64,000 nt of DNA from Rhodococcus sp. 14-2483-1-2 (GCF_002259405.1 NZ_NPFW01000021.1:248001-312000), one strand, 5' to 3'. Counted from the stretch's first letter, positions 43,947 to 53,786 are shown. The notes: a model not told the origin generated them from the letters alone. A program made the numbers and translations.

Positions 43947-45380
43947 TCAGAGCGGAATGTTCTTGTGGTTGCCGCGCGCCGCGGGGGCTGCCGCGAGAGC
44001 CTTGGCGACCGTGCTGCGGGTCTTGCTCGGCTCGATGACCTCGTCGACGACTCCGATGGCGACGGCACGCTCGACGCCGCCGGCGATGTTCTCGTGCTCG
44101 ACGGTGAGGCGATCGTGCAGTGCCTCACGCTCCTCCTCGGGAGCGGCCGCGAGGGCCTTCTTGTGCAGGATGCCGACGGCTGCCTTCGCGCCCATCACGG
44201 CGACCTCGGAGCCGGGCCAGGCGTACACAGCAGTGGCACCGAGTGCGCGAGCGTTCATGGCGATGTATGCGCCGCCGTAGATCTTGCGTGTCACCAGGGT
44301 GACACGGGGGACTTTGGCTTCGGCGAAAGCATGCAACAGTTTCGCTCCGCGGCGGACGACGCCTTCCCATTCCATGCTGACGCCGGGCAGGTATCCGGGA
44401 ACGTCGACGACCACGATCAGCGGGATGCCGAATGCGTCGCACAGGCGCACGAAACGGGCTGCCTTCTCGGCACTTTCGGAGTTGAGGCAACCGCCGAGAC
44501 GAATGGGGTTGTTGGCGATGACGCCGACGGTGCGGCCGCTGATGCGTCCGAGGCCGATGACGATGCTGCGGGCCCAGCCGCCCTGGAACTCCTCGAAGGT
44601 CGATTCCCCTTCGACGTTGTCCAGCAACTCGTGGACGATCGGGTGGACATCGTATGCGCGACGGTTGGATTCGGGCATCAGAGCCCGAAGATCGGTGTCT
44701 CCGTGCTCGGCGGCGGCGATGTCGAATTCGCCCTGCTCGCAGAACATGGACACCAGACGGCGGGCGCGGGTGAACGCGTCCATCTCGCTGTCGGCGACGA
44801 TGTGGCACACGCCGGACTTCTTGTGGTGGGTGTCGGGGCCGCCGAGCGAGGCCATGTCGACCTGCTCACCGGTGACGCTGCGGACGACGTCGGGACCGGT
44901 GACGAACACACGTCCCTCGGGAGCCATGATGACGACGTCGGTCAACGCAGGACCGTAGGCGGCACCGCCGGCTGCGAAGCCGAGGACGACGGAAACTTGG
45001 GGGACCAGGCCGGATGCTCGAACCATGGCCTCGAAGACGAGCCCGACGGCATGGAGGGCTTCGACGCCCTCGGCGAGGCGAGCGCCTCCGGAATGCCAGA
45101 CGCCGACGATCGGAGCGCGCTGCTCGATGGCCGTGTCGATGGCGGCGACGATGTGCTTGCAGCCGTCGACGCCCATGGCACCGCCCATGACGGTGGCGTC
45201 GGAGCAATACGCGATGGTGTGGACGCCGTCGATCTCGCCGGATGCTGCGAGGATGCCGGATTTGTCCCGATCATGCAGCGGCACAGTGGTTCCGGCGTCG
45301 AACAGATTCTCGAGGCGGGCGAGTGGATCGCGGGGATCGGTGGACGTACCGGATCGTGTGACAGGGGCCAGAATAGTCAT
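43947..45380 (-). CDS. accD6: Acyl-CoA carboxylase carboxyltransferase subunit AccD6
   Basis: A 477-residue carboxyltransferase (beta) subunit that makes malonyl-CoA for fatty-acid and mycolic-acid synthesis with a biotinylated AccA3-type partner encoded elsewhere. The acyl-CoA-binding half has VWHSGGARLAEGVEALHAVG, and the carboxybiotin half has VVVDVPGYLPGVSMEWEG and the GAKLLHAFAEAKVP and GGAYIAMNARALGA segments. AAGGA precedes the ATG at 45380. It is the last gene of the FAS-II operon, separated from the upstream kas gene by 128 nt containing two hairpins. Confidence 0.95.
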   Translation of the reverse strand: MTILAPVTRSGTSTDPRDPLARLENLFDAGTTVPLHDRDKSGILAASGEIDGVHTIAYCSDATVMGGAMGVDGCKHIVAAIDTAIEQRAPIVGVWHSGGARLAEGVEALHAVGLVFEAMVRASGLVPQVSVVLGFAAGGAAYGPALTDVVIMAPEGRVFVTGPDVVRSVTGEQVDMASLGGPDTHHKKSGVCHIVADSEMDAFTRARRLVSMFCEQGEFDIAAAEHGDTDLRALMPESNRRAYDVHPIVHELLDNVEGESTFEEFQGGWARSIVIGLGRISGRTVGVIANNPIRLGGCLNSESAEKAARFVRLCDAFGIPLIVVVDVPGYLPGVSMEWEGVVRRGAKLLHAFAEAKVPRVTLVTRKIYGGAYIAMNARALGATAVYAWPGSEVAVMGAKAAVGILHKKALAAAPEEEREALHDRLTVEHENIAGGVERAVAIGVVDEVIEPSKTRSTVAKALAAAPAARGNHKNIPL

Positions 45381-45417
45381 CGCTTGTCCTTCTTCAGGGC
45401 CCCTGAGGGGGCGAGGC

Positions 45418-45456
45418 CCGGACCGGAACCGTTCCCTGGGAACGGCCCCGGTCCGG
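45418..45456 (-). promoter_or_regulatory. Very stable composite hairpin between kas and accD6
   Basis: CCGGACCGG (45418-45426) pairs with CCGGTCCGG (45448-45456), and inside it CCGTTCCC pairs with GGGAACGG around a 1-nt centre, leaving a small internal loop. It is too stable to be neutral and lies within the operon, so it may limit readthrough into accD6 or mark a processing point. Confidence 0.6.
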
Positions 45457-45482
45457 ATCATGCACTGCGAGAGCGAGATTCG

Positions 45483-45504
45483 CTGAGTCGAGGAGACGAC
45501 TCAG
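45483..45504 (-). promoter_or_regulatory. Second hairpin just after the kas stop
   Basis: CTGAGTCG (45483-45490) and CGACTCAG (45497-45504) form an 8-bp perfect stem with loop AGGAGA. It is 4 nt past the kas stop codon. No U-run follows. Confidence 0.5.
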
Positions 45505-45508
45505 GCCA

Positions 45509-46759
45509 TCACGCCTTTCCGAAGGCGAGCGCTACGTTGTGCCCACCGAATCCGAACGAGTTGTTGATCGCGTAATCGATCTGTCCGACGCGGGGCTCGC
45601 CCTTGACGACGTCGAGATCGATCTGGGGATCCTGATTCTCCAAATTCAGTGTGGGAGGGATGATTCCCTCGCGCACTGCCAGCACCGTCAGTACCGACTC
45701 GAGGGCACCGACGGCACCGATCGAGTGGCCCAGAGCGGATTTCGGTGCGTACACCGCTGCGTGATTTCCGACGGCCTTGTTGATCGCCAGCGCCTCGGCG
45801 GTGTCTCCGATGGGAGTTGCCGTTGCGTGGGCGTTCACGTGGGTGATGTCGGACTTCTGCAATCCTGCGGTCTCGATCGCACGCTTCATGGCGCGCGCGG
45901 CACCTGTGCCCTCCGGGTCGGGAGCCACGAGGTGGAACCCGTCGGAGGTGATTCCGGCACCGAGCAGGCGGGCGTGGATCGTTGCGCCGCGTGCCTTGGC
46001 GTGCTCCTCGGTCTCGATGACCATGAGCGCACCCGCTTCACCGAAGACGAAGCCGTCACGATCCTTGTCGAACGGACGTGACGCACCCTTCGGATTGTCG
46101 TTGTTGGTGCTCATCGCCCGCATCATGGAGAAGCTGGCGATCGGAACCGCGTCGATGTAACCCTCGACGCCGCCGGTGACGACCATGTCCGCGTCGCCCA
46201 TCACGATCATCCGCCACGCGTGAGCGATGGCTTCCGATCCCGAGGAGCAGGCAGAGACAGGAGTGATGACACCGGCCTGTGCTTTGAGCTCGAGTCCGAC
46301 GACCGCTGCGGGGCCGTTCGGCATGACCATCTGAACGGCGAGCGGAGACACCTTGCGGTAGCCGCCGGCCTTCATCTTGTCGTTGGCGTCGATGAGAGAA
46401 TCGCCGCCACCGAGGCCGGTGCCGATCGACACGCCGAGGCGGAGGGGGTCGACGTCGGGAGTCCCGGCGTTCTTCCAGACCTCACGACCGAGCACGGTGG
46501 CCAGCTGCTCCACGTAGCTCAGGCGTCGAATCTCGACCCGCGAGAGCAGGGTCTGCGGGTTCACCGCGAGGTGGCCGCCGATCCGCACGGGCAGGTCGTA
46601 CTCGGCGACGAAATCGTCTTCCAGAGTTGCGATTCCGCTGTCGCCGTTCAGCAGACCCTTCCACGTGGCATCGACGTCACCCGCAAGTGACGTGGTCGCA
46701 GCGAGGCTGGTGACGACGACACTGGGGAAGCGTCCGTTGGCGGTGGATGGGTTGGTCAT
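45509..46759 (-). CDS. kasA: Beta-ketoacyl-ACP synthase KasA (FAS-II)
   Basis: A 416-residue condensing enzyme that extends acyl-AcpM with malonyl-AcpM. The Cys-His-His active site is Cys 171 ([10 protein letters not shown]), His in [12 protein letters not shown] and His in [12 protein letters not shown]. Its length and N terminus ([17 protein letters not shown]) match M. tuberculosis KasA (MSQPSTANG..., from memory), supporting the ATG at 46759 over a GTG at 46771 that overlaps the acpM stop. It is followed directly by accD6; no second kas gene (kasB) is present, unlike M. tuberculosis. Confidence 0.94.
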   Translation of the reverse strand: MTNPSTANGRFPSVVVTSLAATTSLAGDVDATWKGLLNGDSGIATLEDDFVAEYDLPVRIGGHLAVNPQTLLSRVEIRRLSYVEQLATVLGREVWKNAGTPDVDPLRLGVSIGTGLGGGDSLIDANDKMKAGGYRKVSPLAVQMVMPNGPAAVVGLELKAQAGVITPVSACSSGSEAIAHAWRMIVMGDADMVVTGGVEGYIDAVPIASFSMMRAMSTNNDNPKGASRPFDKDRDGFVFGEAGALMVIETEEHAKARGATIHARLLGAGITSDGFHLVAPDPEGTGAARAMKRAIETAGLQKSDITHVNAHATATPIGDTAEALAINKAVGNHAAVYAPKSALGHSIGAVGALESVLTVLAVREGIIPPTLNLENQDPQIDLDVVKGEPRVGQIDYAINNSFGFGGHNVALAFGKA

Positions 46760-46767
46760 GGGCCGTG

Positions 46768-47070
46768 TCACTCGCTCGCGGAGTCGTCGAGCTTGGCCTT
46801 GATAGCTTCTGCGGCTTCGGGGTTCTCCGCTTCGAGCTTCTGGATGTAGTTGACGGCGTCGCCGACGGTGCGCAGACCTGCGAGGTCCTCGTCGGGGATC
46901 TTCACGCCGTACTTGTCCTCGGTCTGCACTGCGATCTCGACCATGGAGAGCGAGTCGATGTCGAGGTCGTCCACGAAGGACTTCTCGATGGTCACCTCGG
47001 ACGGTTCGATGCCCGTGACCTCCTCGATGATCTCTGCAAGTCCGGCGATGAGGTCTTCCTGGCTGGCCAC
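46768..47070 (-). CDS. acpM: Meromycolate-extension acyl carrier protein AcpM
   Basis: A 100-residue acyl carrier protein. The phosphopantetheine attachment Ser is residue 40 in [20 protein letters not shown]. The C-terminal extension ([22 protein letters not shown]) is longer than in generic ACPs, as in mycobacterial AcpM, though shorter than in M. tuberculosis. The GTG at 47070 has GGGAG upstream. It lies between fabD (131 nt gap) and kasA (9 nt gap). Confidence 0.95.
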   Translation of the reverse strand: MASQEDLIAGLAEIIEEVTGIEPSEVTIEKSFVDDLDIDSLSMVEIAVQTEDKYGVKIPDEDLAGLRTVGDAVNYIQKLEAENPEAAEAIKAKLDDSASE

Positions 47071-47201
47071 TGTTGTGGCTCCCTTCTCTTCTGTGTAGAA
47101 CGCCGAAGTCATGTGCTTCGAGACGCGATTGTGCATTTCTGCCACTCGGGGAGTGGAAGTGTGATCCGCAGTTCTGTGACTGCGGGGTGTGTGGGGTCGA
47201 G

Positions 47202-48110
47202 CTAACCGAGCTCGGCCATTGCGGAAATGTCCGCCGGTGTCTTCAGGCCGAGGTTGGCGACGCCACGCAGTTCGCGTTTGGCGATGCCGACCAGTGCGCC
47301 TGCCGGGGGCAGTTCCACAAGTCCGGTGACCTGCGCGGTACGCAGGTAGGCATTGCACAGATCCCATCGCACGGGGCGAGTGACCTGAGCAGCAAGCTTG
47401 TTCAGTGCGTCGGCACCCGAGGCCACGGGCTGACCGTCCGAATTGGACAGCAGCGTCCGCGTCGGTTCCGACGGGGTGATGGCGGCAGCGGCTGCGGCGA
47501 CGGTATCGCCCGCGGACGCCATGTACTTGGTGTGGAACGCGCCTGCGACCGGCAGTGCGCGAACCCGAGCCTTCTCGGGTGCGCTCTCGGCCAACTCGGC
47601 AAGCTTGGTGAGCAGTCCGGCCGCAACGATCTGACCGGCAGCGTTGACGTTGGCCGGAGCGAGGTCCAGCTCTTCGAGGCGGGCCAGGACAGCAGCTTCG
47701 TCTCCGCCGAGCACGGCGGACATGCCGGTCGGTTCGAGTGCGCATGCCTTGGCCATTGCTGCGCCGCGGACGGCGGCGAGCGACACGGCGTCGTCGGAGG
47801 AGATGACGCCTGCGATCGCGGCAGCGGCGAGTTCGCCCACCGAGTGTCCGGCGACGATGGTGTCTTCGGGGAACAGGCCGCGCGAGGCGATCTCTTCGAA
47901 TGCGAGCAAGGCGGATGCCACGACCAGGGGCTGGGTCACCGCTGTATCGGTGATCTCCTCGGCGGTAGCAGTGGTACCGAGACGGACGAGATCGAGACCG
48001 GAGGCCTTCGACCACAACGCGAGTCGGTCTGCTGCACCCGGCAATTCGAGCCAAGGCAGCAGCATGCCGGGAGTCTGGGAGCCCTGACCGGGCGCAAGCA
48101 ACGCAATCAC
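47202..48110 (-). CDS. fabD: Malonyl-CoA:ACP transacylase FabD
   Basis: A 302-residue transacylase that loads malonate onto AcpM. The nucleophile is Ser 90 in [11 protein letters not shown]; the N-terminal [12 protein letters not shown] and the catalytic His in [10 protein letters not shown] are visible. It closely follows the M. tuberculosis FabD sequence as I remember it. The GTG at 48110 matches that N terminus ([11 protein letters not shown]). It is the first gene of the fabD-acpM-kasA-accD6 operon, downstream of mabR and of a perfect inverted repeat. Confidence 0.95.
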   Translation of the reverse strand: MIALLAPGQGSQTPGMLLPWLELPGAADRLALWSKASGLDLVRLGTTATAEEITDTAVTQPLVVASALLAFEEIASRGLFPEDTIVAGHSVGELAAAAIAGVISSDDAVSLAAVRGAAMAKACALEPTGMSAVLGGDEAAVLARLEELDLAPANVNAAGQIVAAGLLTKLAELAESAPEKARVRALPVAGAFHTKYMASAGDTVAAAAAAITPSEPTRTLLSNSDGQPVASGADALNKLAAQVTRPVRWDLCNAYLRTAQVTGLVELPPAGALVGIAKRELRGVANLGLKTPADISAMAELG

Positions 48111-48173
48111 AGGGTTAAGAGAACACCGTCGGGTGCCGAATGGGTGATGTCGCGCTCGATGAACTCTCGACAA

Positions 48174-48200
48174 GCAATTTGTGGGAACCCTACAAATTGC
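48174..48200. promoter_or_regulatory. Perfect 27-bp inverted repeat before fabD (candidate MabR operator)
   Basis: GCAATTTGT (48174-48182) and ACAAATTGC (48192-48200) are exact reverse complements around the 9-nt spacer GGGAACCCT. On the minus strand the spacer and arm contain TAGGGT (48192-48187), a TANNNT -10 candidate. The element is 64 nt before fabD and just after mabR. Confidence 0.75.
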
Positions 48201-48238
48201 CTCGTGGGGAACCGCTATCGCCGGAGGGTGGTTCGGCG

Positions 48239-49618
48239 TTACGTGACTACTTCTCCGAATGTGACCTGTGTGACATATGGGGCAGGATGGGGCGGTTCGT
48301 GATGCGTTCGAGCCAACCTACCTACCGTTGCTGCAACTCTGAGCACGTACGCATCCCGCGGGTGAGTGGGGTCGCGACCGGTGACCTCGGCGATGCGCTT
48401 GAGCCGATACCGGACGGTATTTGGATGAACAAACAGCTGCCGTGCGCAGGTTTCGACGGCTCCGCCACAGTCGAGATACGCATCGAGGGTGTCGGCCAAT
48501 CCCGAACCTGCCGCCGCCAACGGAACGACCACGTGATCGTTCAACGCCGATATCGCTGCACCGTCGTTGAGCAGTGCCCGTTCGGGCAACAGCTCACCGG
48601 CGTGCACCGGACGCGGCGCACCCCGCCAGCCGGCCACGGCCTGCATACCCGCGAACGCCTCCACCGCGCTCGAATGCGCCGCCCCGAGAGTCCGAGTGGT
48701 CGGGCCGATGACGACGGGTCCGTCCGAGAAGTTCTGCAGCATGTCGTCGATGAAGGCGCGATGGGTGGCAGTGTCGTCGAGTTGACCACTGACCACCATC
48801 ACCAACCGCGTTCCCTGCACGACGGCCAACGCGGCGCGGCCGTGCTTCTGCGCGACGGCGTGCACGGTTCCGACCACCGACACGCCCCGATCGTCCGGGG
48901 GAGTGCCGACCAACACCGTGGCGGGCGCAGTGGCGTCCCAGTTCAACGTGGCGGCACGCGAGAGCATGTCCGAGCCGGTGTCTCCGCGCACGACGGCGTC
49001 GACCACGAGGGCTTCGAGGCGGGTGTCCCAGGCTCCGCGTGATTCGGCGGCGCTGGCGTAGACCGACGCTGCAGCGAAACCGAGCTCGCGTCCGTAGCGC
49101 AAGACGGCCTCGGTCAGCGCCACCAACTGCTGATCGTTGCGTGCCAGCGCCGGGAGCCACTGCTCGAAGAACTCCATCGCCACCCGGACCATGTCGACGG
49201 TCTGGCGCAGAGTGAGGCGTCGGGCAAGGTCTTGCGGAATGACCTGGAAGGCATCGAGCGAGAAGCGAATATCGCTGTTGGGGTTCTTGAGCCACTCGAG
49301 GAAGTTGTCGACAGCTGTCTGAATCAACAACTGAACACTTGCGCGTTGGGCGGCGTCGAGATCACCGAAGAACGGCAGTTGGCCCTGCATCGTCGTCACG
49401 GCCTCGGTCGAGAGTCGGCCGGAGAACTGTTTGACGCGACGCAGCAGCGCATCGGGCAGGGGATCGCGCTTCTGGCGCGAGGGTGCCAACGAGGCGACCG
49501 GAAGGTGCACTTCGTTGTCCGAGGTCAACGATTCACGCAACGCCTCACGGTAGGCGTCGCGTCGGGACACATCACGTGCGGACGCACTGTCCGGTGAACC
49601 GGGTTTCGCATCGGACAT
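48239..49618 (-). CDS. mabR: PucR/CdaR-family regulator of the FAS-II operon (MabR)
   Basis: A 459-residue transcription factor. The N-terminal regulatory region (about 40-180) is followed by a GGDEF-like degenerate middle domain and a C-terminal PucR helix-turn-helix (about 395-445; TLDAYLDCGGAVETCARQLF and VHPNTVRYRLKRIAEVTG). By position and architecture it is the M. tuberculosis Rv2242 homologue, MabR, which controls the fabD-acpM-kas-accD operon in response to long-chain acyl-CoA. The ATG is 6 nt after TAGGTT (49630-49625), giving a leaderless mRNA. Confidence 0.9.
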   Translation of the reverse strand: MSDAKPGSPDSASARDVSRRDAYREALRESLTSDNEVHLPVASLAPSRQKRDPLPDALLRRVKQFSGRLSTEAVTTMQGQLPFFGDLDAAQRASVQLLIQTAVDNFLEWLKNPNSDIRFSLDAFQVIPQDLARRLTLRQTVDMVRVAMEFFEQWLPALARNDQQLVALTEAVLRYGRELGFAAASVYASAAESRGAWDTRLEALVVDAVVRGDTGSDMLSRAATLNWDATAPATVLVGTPPDDRGVSVVGTVHAVAQKHGRAALAVVQGTRLVMVVSGQLDDTATHRAFIDDMLQNFSDGPVVIGPTTRTLGAAHSSAVEAFAGMQAVAGWRGAPRPVHAGELLPERALLNDGAAISALNDHVVVPLAAAGSGLADTLDAYLDCGGAVETCARQLFVHPNTVRYRLKRIAEVTGRDPTHPRDAYVLRVAATVGRLARTHHEPPHPAPYVTQVTFGEVVT

Positions 49619-49630
49619 AAGGAGAACCTA

Positions 49631-49691
49631 CGCCCGACCCCCGCCCCTATCGCGATGGACGTACTTCGCGACGTGGGACGGGGGTCGGGCG
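49631..49691. terminator. Terminator hairpin between aceE and mabR
   Basis: CGCCCGACCCCCG (49631-49643) pairs with CGGGGGTCGGGCG (49679-49691), a 13-bp perfect stem. The 35-nt loop holds a further TCGCGA pairing. It lies after the aceE stop and overlaps the mabR promoter region by its left arm. Confidence 0.65.
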
Positions 49692-49705
49692 AACAAGGGT
49701 GGAAC

Positions 49706-52534
49706 CTACGCGGAACCGGTGTCGGCGAACGACGTCGGCGCAGCGGTGACGTCGTCGATCTTGTACTTCTCCGCGGCCTCGACGGCCTTGGACTTGTCGA
49801 TCTCACCGGAGTCCGCGAGCGCGGACAGCGTGGCGACGACGATCGACTCGGCGTCGACGTTGAACACCCGTCGCGCGGCCGGACGCGTATCGGAGAATCC
49901 GAAGCCGTCGGTGCCGAGGGTGACGTAATCACCCGGAACCCACTGACGGATCTGGTCCGGAACCGCACGCATCCAATCCGAAGATGCGACAACCGGGCCG
50001 TGCGCGTCGGCCAGTGCCGAGGTGACGAACGGAACGCGCTTGTCGGCACCGGGATTGCGCAGAGATTCCTTCTCGGCCTCGACGCCGTCGCGGCGCAGCT
50101 CGCCCCACGACGTCACCGACCACACGGCCGAACGAACGCCCCATTCCTCGAACAGCAGCTCTCGGGCCTTGCGGGCCGAGACCATGCCGACACCCGACGC
50201 CAACAGTTGTGCCTCGGGTCCGTCGCCCTCCTGGGGAGCCGCGAACCGGTAGATGCCCTTGAGCAGACCCTCGACGTCGAGGTTCTCCGGCTCGGCCGGC
50301 TGTACGTACGGCTCGTTGTAGAGGGTGATGTAGTAGAAGATGTTCTCGCCGCCGAAGCCTTCCACGCCTTCGGTGCCGCCGTACATCCGTCGCAGACCGT
50401 CCTTGACGATGTGTGCGATCTCGTACGAGAACGCCGGGTCGTAGGCCACGGCCGCCGGGTTGGTCGACGCCAGGAGCAGCGAGTGACCGTCGGCGTGCTG
50501 CAGACCCTCACCGGTCAGGGTGGTGCGGCCGGCGGTGGCACCGAGGACGAATCCGCGAGCCATCTGGTCCGCGGCAGCCCAGAGACCGTCACCGGTGCGC
50601 TGGAATCCGAACATCGAGTAGAAGATGTACAGCGGAATCATGACCTCGCCGTGCGTGGCGTACGAGGTACCGACCGCCGTGAACGACGACGTGGAACCGG
50701 CCTCGTTGATGCCCTCGTGCAGGATCTGGCCGACCGAGCTCTCCTTGTAGGCGAGCATCAGCTCCGAGTCCACCGAGGTGTACAGCTGACCGTTGCGGTT
50801 GTAGATCTTGAGCGACGGGAACCACGAGTCCATACCGAACGTACGGGCCTCGTCGGGGATGATCGGCACGATTCGGTGGCCGATCTCCTTGTCTCGCAAC
50901 AGCTCCTTCATGACGCGCACGAGCGCCATGGTGGTGGCGACTTCCTGCTTGCCGGAACCCTTGCGGAGCGTCTTGTACGTGTCGTCGCCGGGCTGTGGCA
51001 GCGGCTTGACGTCCACTCGCCGCTCCGGAACGAATCCGCCGAGCTTGTTACGACGATCGAGCATGTACTGGATCTCGGGAGCGTCCGCACCGGGGTGGTA
51101 GTACGGCGGCATGTACGGATCCTTCTCGAGCTCCTCGTCGGAGATCGGGATGTGCTGGAGATCGCGGAACGTCTTGAGATCGTCGAGCGTCAGCTTCTTC
51201 ATCTGGTGCGTGGCGTTACGGCCCTCGAAGTGCTTGCCGAGGGTGTAGCCCTTGATGGTGTGCGCCAAGATGACCGTCGGCTGGCCCTTGTGCGACATCG
51301 CGGCCGCGTAGGCAGCGTGCACCTTGCGGTAGTCGTGGCCGCCGCGCTTGAGGTTCCAGATCTCGTCGTCCGAGAGATCCTTGACGAGCTCCTTGGTGCG
51401 CGGATCGCGGCCGAAGAAGTGATCGCGGACGTAGCTGCCGTCGTTGGCCTTGTAGGTCTGGAAGTCGCCGTCGGGCGTGGTGTTCATGAGGTTCACCAGC
51501 GCGCCGTCGCGGTCCTTGTGCAGCAGCGAGTCCCACTCGCGGCCCCAGACGACCTTGATGACGTTCCAGCCGGCTCCGCGGAAGAACGACTCCAGTTCTT
51601 GGATGATCTTGCCGTTACCGCGCACCGGGCCGTCGAGACGCTGCAGGTTGCAGTTGACGACGAAGGTGAGGTTGTCGAGGCCCTCGGTGGCGGCCACGTG
51701 CGCGAGTCCACGCGATTCCGGCTCGTCCATCTCGCCGTCGCCGAGGTACGCCCACACGTGCTGATCGGAGGTGTCCTTGATGCCGCGATCGTTGAGGTAA
51801 TGGTTGAAGCGCGCCTGGTAGATGGCGTTCATCGGGCCGAGACCCATCGACACCGTCGGGAACTCCCAGAAGTCCTGCATCAGACGCGGGTGCGGGTACG
51901 ACGGCAGTCCGCCGCCCTCGTTCACGTGGCTGGCTTCCTGGCGGAAGCCGTCCATGCGCTCGGCCGGGATGCGACCTTCGAGGAAGGCGCGGGCGTAGAT
52001 ACCGGGGGAGGCGTGGCCCTGGATGAAGATGTGGTCGCCGCCGCCCGGGTGGTCCTTGCCACGGAAGAAGTGGTTGAAGCCGACCTCGTACAGAGCAGCC
52101 GACGAGGCGTACGTGGAGATGTGGCCACCGACGCCGACGCCGGGACGTTGCGCGCGGTGCACCATGATCGCGGCGTTCCAACGAATCCAGGCACGGTAGC
52201 GACGTTCCATCGACTCGTCGCCGGGGAACCACGGCTCGTTCTCGGTGGGAATGGTGTTGACGTAATCCGTCGACGTCAGCGACGGCAGCGCCACGCGGCG
52301 CTCACCGGCGCGCTCGAGCAACCTGAGCATCAGGTAGCGAGCGCGGTTGGGGCCGGACCTCTCCAGCAAGCCGTCGAACGACTCGATCCATTCGTTGGTC
52401 TCGTCGTTGTCGATATCGGGCAGGTACGACGCGACACCCTCGCGGATGACGCGGACCCGGCCGTCCGAGCCCTTCTTGCCTGCAGACGATGTGTTCTGCC
52501 GTTCGCCGCTGTTCACTTCGGACAACGTGTGCAC
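49706..52534 (-). CDS. aceE: Pyruvate dehydrogenase E1 component (homodimeric)
   Basis: A 942-residue E1 that decarboxylates pyruvate with thiamine diphosphate and acetylates the E2 lipoyl domain. The ThDP motif is [13 protein letters not shown] followed by [27 protein letters not shown] near the N terminus and [22 protein letters not shown] match mycobacterial AceE. The GTG at 52534 overlaps its own GGAG, so the real start may be the TTG at 52525, which has GAGG 8 nt upstream. Stand-alone aceE is typical of Corynebacteriales, with E2 and E3 elsewhere. Confidence 0.95.
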   Translation of the reverse strand: MHTLSEVNSGERQNTSSAGKKGSDGRVRVIREGVASYLPDIDNDETNEWIESFDGLLERSGPNRARYLMLRLLERAGERRVALPSLTSTDYVNTIPTENEPWFPGDESMERRYRAWIRWNAAIMVHRAQRPGVGVGGHISTYASSAALYEVGFNHFFRGKDHPGGGDHIFIQGHASPGIYARAFLEGRIPAERMDGFRQEASHVNEGGGLPSYPHPRLMQDFWEFPTVSMGLGPMNAIYQARFNHYLNDRGIKDTSDQHVWAYLGDGEMDEPESRGLAHVAATEGLDNLTFVVNCNLQRLDGPVRGNGKIIQELESFFRGAGWNVIKVVWGREWDSLLHKDRDGALVNLMNTTPDGDFQTYKANDGSYVRDHFFGRDPRTKELVKDLSDDEIWNLKRGGHDYRKVHAAYAAAMSHKGQPTVILAHTIKGYTLGKHFEGRNATHQMKKLTLDDLKTFRDLQHIPISDEELEKDPYMPPYYHPGADAPEIQYMLDRRNKLGGFVPERRVDVKPLPQPGDDTYKTLRKGSGKQEVATTMALVRVMKELLRDKEIGHRIVPIIPDEARTFGMDSWFPSLKIYNRNGQLYTSVDSELMLAYKESSVGQILHEGINEAGSTSSFTAVGTSYATHGEVMIPLYIFYSMFGFQRTGDGLWAAADQMARGFVLGATAGRTTLTGEGLQHADGHSLLLASTNPAAVAYDPAFSYEIAHIVKDGLRRMYGGTEGVEGFGGENIFYYITLYNEPYVQPAEPENLDVEGLLKGIYRFAAPQEGDGPEAQLLASGVGMVSARKARELLFEEWGVRSAVWSVTSWGELRRDGVEAEKESLRNPGADKRVPFVTSALADAHGPVVASSDWMRAVPDQIRQWVPGDYVTLGTDGFGFSDTRPAARRVFNVDAESIVVATLSALADSGEIDKSKAVEAAEKYKIDDVTAAPTSFADTGSA

Positions 52535-52783
52535 TCCTCAATGTGGCGGACGCTCGGTGTGGCGCCCGGTCCCGGTAGACCCGCCCCTGTGACGGCGGTC
52601 TACTTTCCTCGTTCTCGTGATTCCTCCCCAATCCTGCCGCATCTCGTCGGTTCTGGTAGTACAGAGGTCCAATACCCACCAGTAGAAATTTATGTACTCA
52701 ATTTCGGCGCGGTCAGCTTGCGCGAACGGCTTCAACACTGTTCGCTTTGACTACTGCACCCACAATTCAAGGAGGTCACCACC
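52535..52783. other. Divergent intergenic region between aceE and the DUF3052 gene
   Basis: The 249 nt contain the promoters of both genes and an AT-rich patch at about 52680-52705 (AGAAATTTATGTACTCAATTTC). No regulator motif was recognised with confidence. Confidence 0.4.
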
Positions 52784-53206
52784 GTGGTCGCCGCGGCGGA
52801 CGCTCAGAACTACGCTCAGAAACTTGGCATCACTCGCGACATGGTCGTACAGGAGCTGGGCTGGGACGAGGACACCGACGATGATCTGCGCGCCGACGTA
52901 GAAGATGCGATCGGTGGCGAGACCCTCGACGAGGATTCCGACGAGGTGATCGACGTTGTACTGCTGTGGTGGCGCGACGGAGACGGTGACCTGGTCGATG
53001 CACTCATGGATGCCATCGGTCCGCTCTCGGACGACGGCATCGTGTGGGTCCTCAGCCCCAAGACCGGCATGTCCGGTCACGTCGAACCCAGTGAGATTGC
53101 CGAGTCCGCCCCGACCGCAGGATTGACGCAGACCTCTGCGGCAAACCTCGGTGACTGGATCGGAAGTCGATTGGTTCAGCCCAAAACCCCTGCCACCAAG
53201 CGGTAG
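52784..53206 (+). CDS. DUF3052 domain protein (Rv2239c-like)
   Basis: A 140-residue acidic cytoplasmic protein of the DUF3052 family, recognisable by YAQKLGITRDMVVQELGWDE, the DEVIDVVLLWWRDGDGDL stretch and DGIVWVLSPKTG. A full AAGGAGGT ribosome-binding site precedes the GTG, so expression is expected to be high. It is paired with ahpE (31 nt gap) and divergent from aceE, as in M. tuberculosis. Function unknown. Confidence 0.9.
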   Translation: MVAAADAQNYAQKLGITRDMVVQELGWDEDTDDDLRADVEDAIGGETLDEDSDEVIDVVLLWWRDGDGDLVDALMDAIGPLSDDGIVWVLSPKTGMSGHVEPSEIAESAPTAGLTQTSAANLGDWIGSRLVQPKTPATKR

Positions 53207-53237
53207 GCCGATTCTCGACACAGGAAGACGGTTCTAG

Positions 53238-53699
53238 ATGCCGATCGAGGTTGGCGCGGTTGCGCCCGACTTCACCCTCAAAGACCAGAACAACCAGCTG
53301 GTCACGTTGTCGTCGTACAGGAACGTGAAAAACGTTCTGCTCGTGTTCTATCCACTGGCCTTCACCGGCACGTGCCAGGGCGAGCTGTGCAAAGTGCGCG
53401 ACGAGTTACCGACCTTCGAGAACGACGAGACTGCCATCCTGGCAATCTCGGTCGGTCCGCCTCCGACCCACAAGATCTGGGCTGCAGAACAGGGTTACAC
53501 CTTTCCGCTGCTGTCGGACTTCTGGCCGCACGGCGAGGTTGCTCAGGCGTACGGCGTGTTCAACGACAGCGCCGGGTTCGCCAATCGCGGGACGTTCGTG
53601 GTCGACAAATCCGGAATCATCCGGTTCGCCGAAATGAACGGACCCGGTGAGGCCCGCGACAGTTCATCGTGGGCCGAGGCACTCGCTCAGGTGAGCTGA
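53238..53699 (+). CDS. ahpE: Peroxiredoxin AhpE
   Basis: A 153-residue thiol peroxidase that reduces peroxides and peroxynitrite. The peroxidatic Cys 46 is in PLAFTGTCQGELC, with a second Cys at 51, five residues later. M. tuberculosis AhpE has a single Cys (Cys 45), so a local disulphide is conceivable here. The start ATG has AGGAAG upstream. Cotranscribed with the DUF3052 gene. Confidence 0.92.
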   Translation: MPIEVGAVAPDFTLKDQNNQLVTLSSYRNVKNVLLVFYPLAFTGTCQGELCKVRDELPTFENDETAILAISVGPPPTHKIWAAEQGYTFPLLSDFWPHGEVAQAYGVFNDSAGFANRGTFVVDKSGIIRFAEMNGPGEARDSSSWAEALAQVS

Positions 53700-53786
53700 C
53701 CTGCGGAATTGTAGTTAGAGATCAGACACGATAAATTTCTCCAAGCGTTCCGGTGGCCCGGGGTTGTACCCAGGCCACCGGTACTC

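Noticed and set aside
43965..45575. Long open frame opposite accD6
   Set aside because: It lies fully antisense to accD6 with low-complexity Asp/Gly/Ala sequence and no RBS.
45509..46759. Ala in place of Gly in the kasA NAH(G/A)T motif
   Set aside because: Ala occurs at this position in other ketosynthases (for example KasB-type), so it is not a loss-of-function change.
49655..52750. Long open frame opposite aceE
   Set aside because: It is antisense to a certain aceE gene and has no family resemblance; it reflects high GC content and third-position bias.
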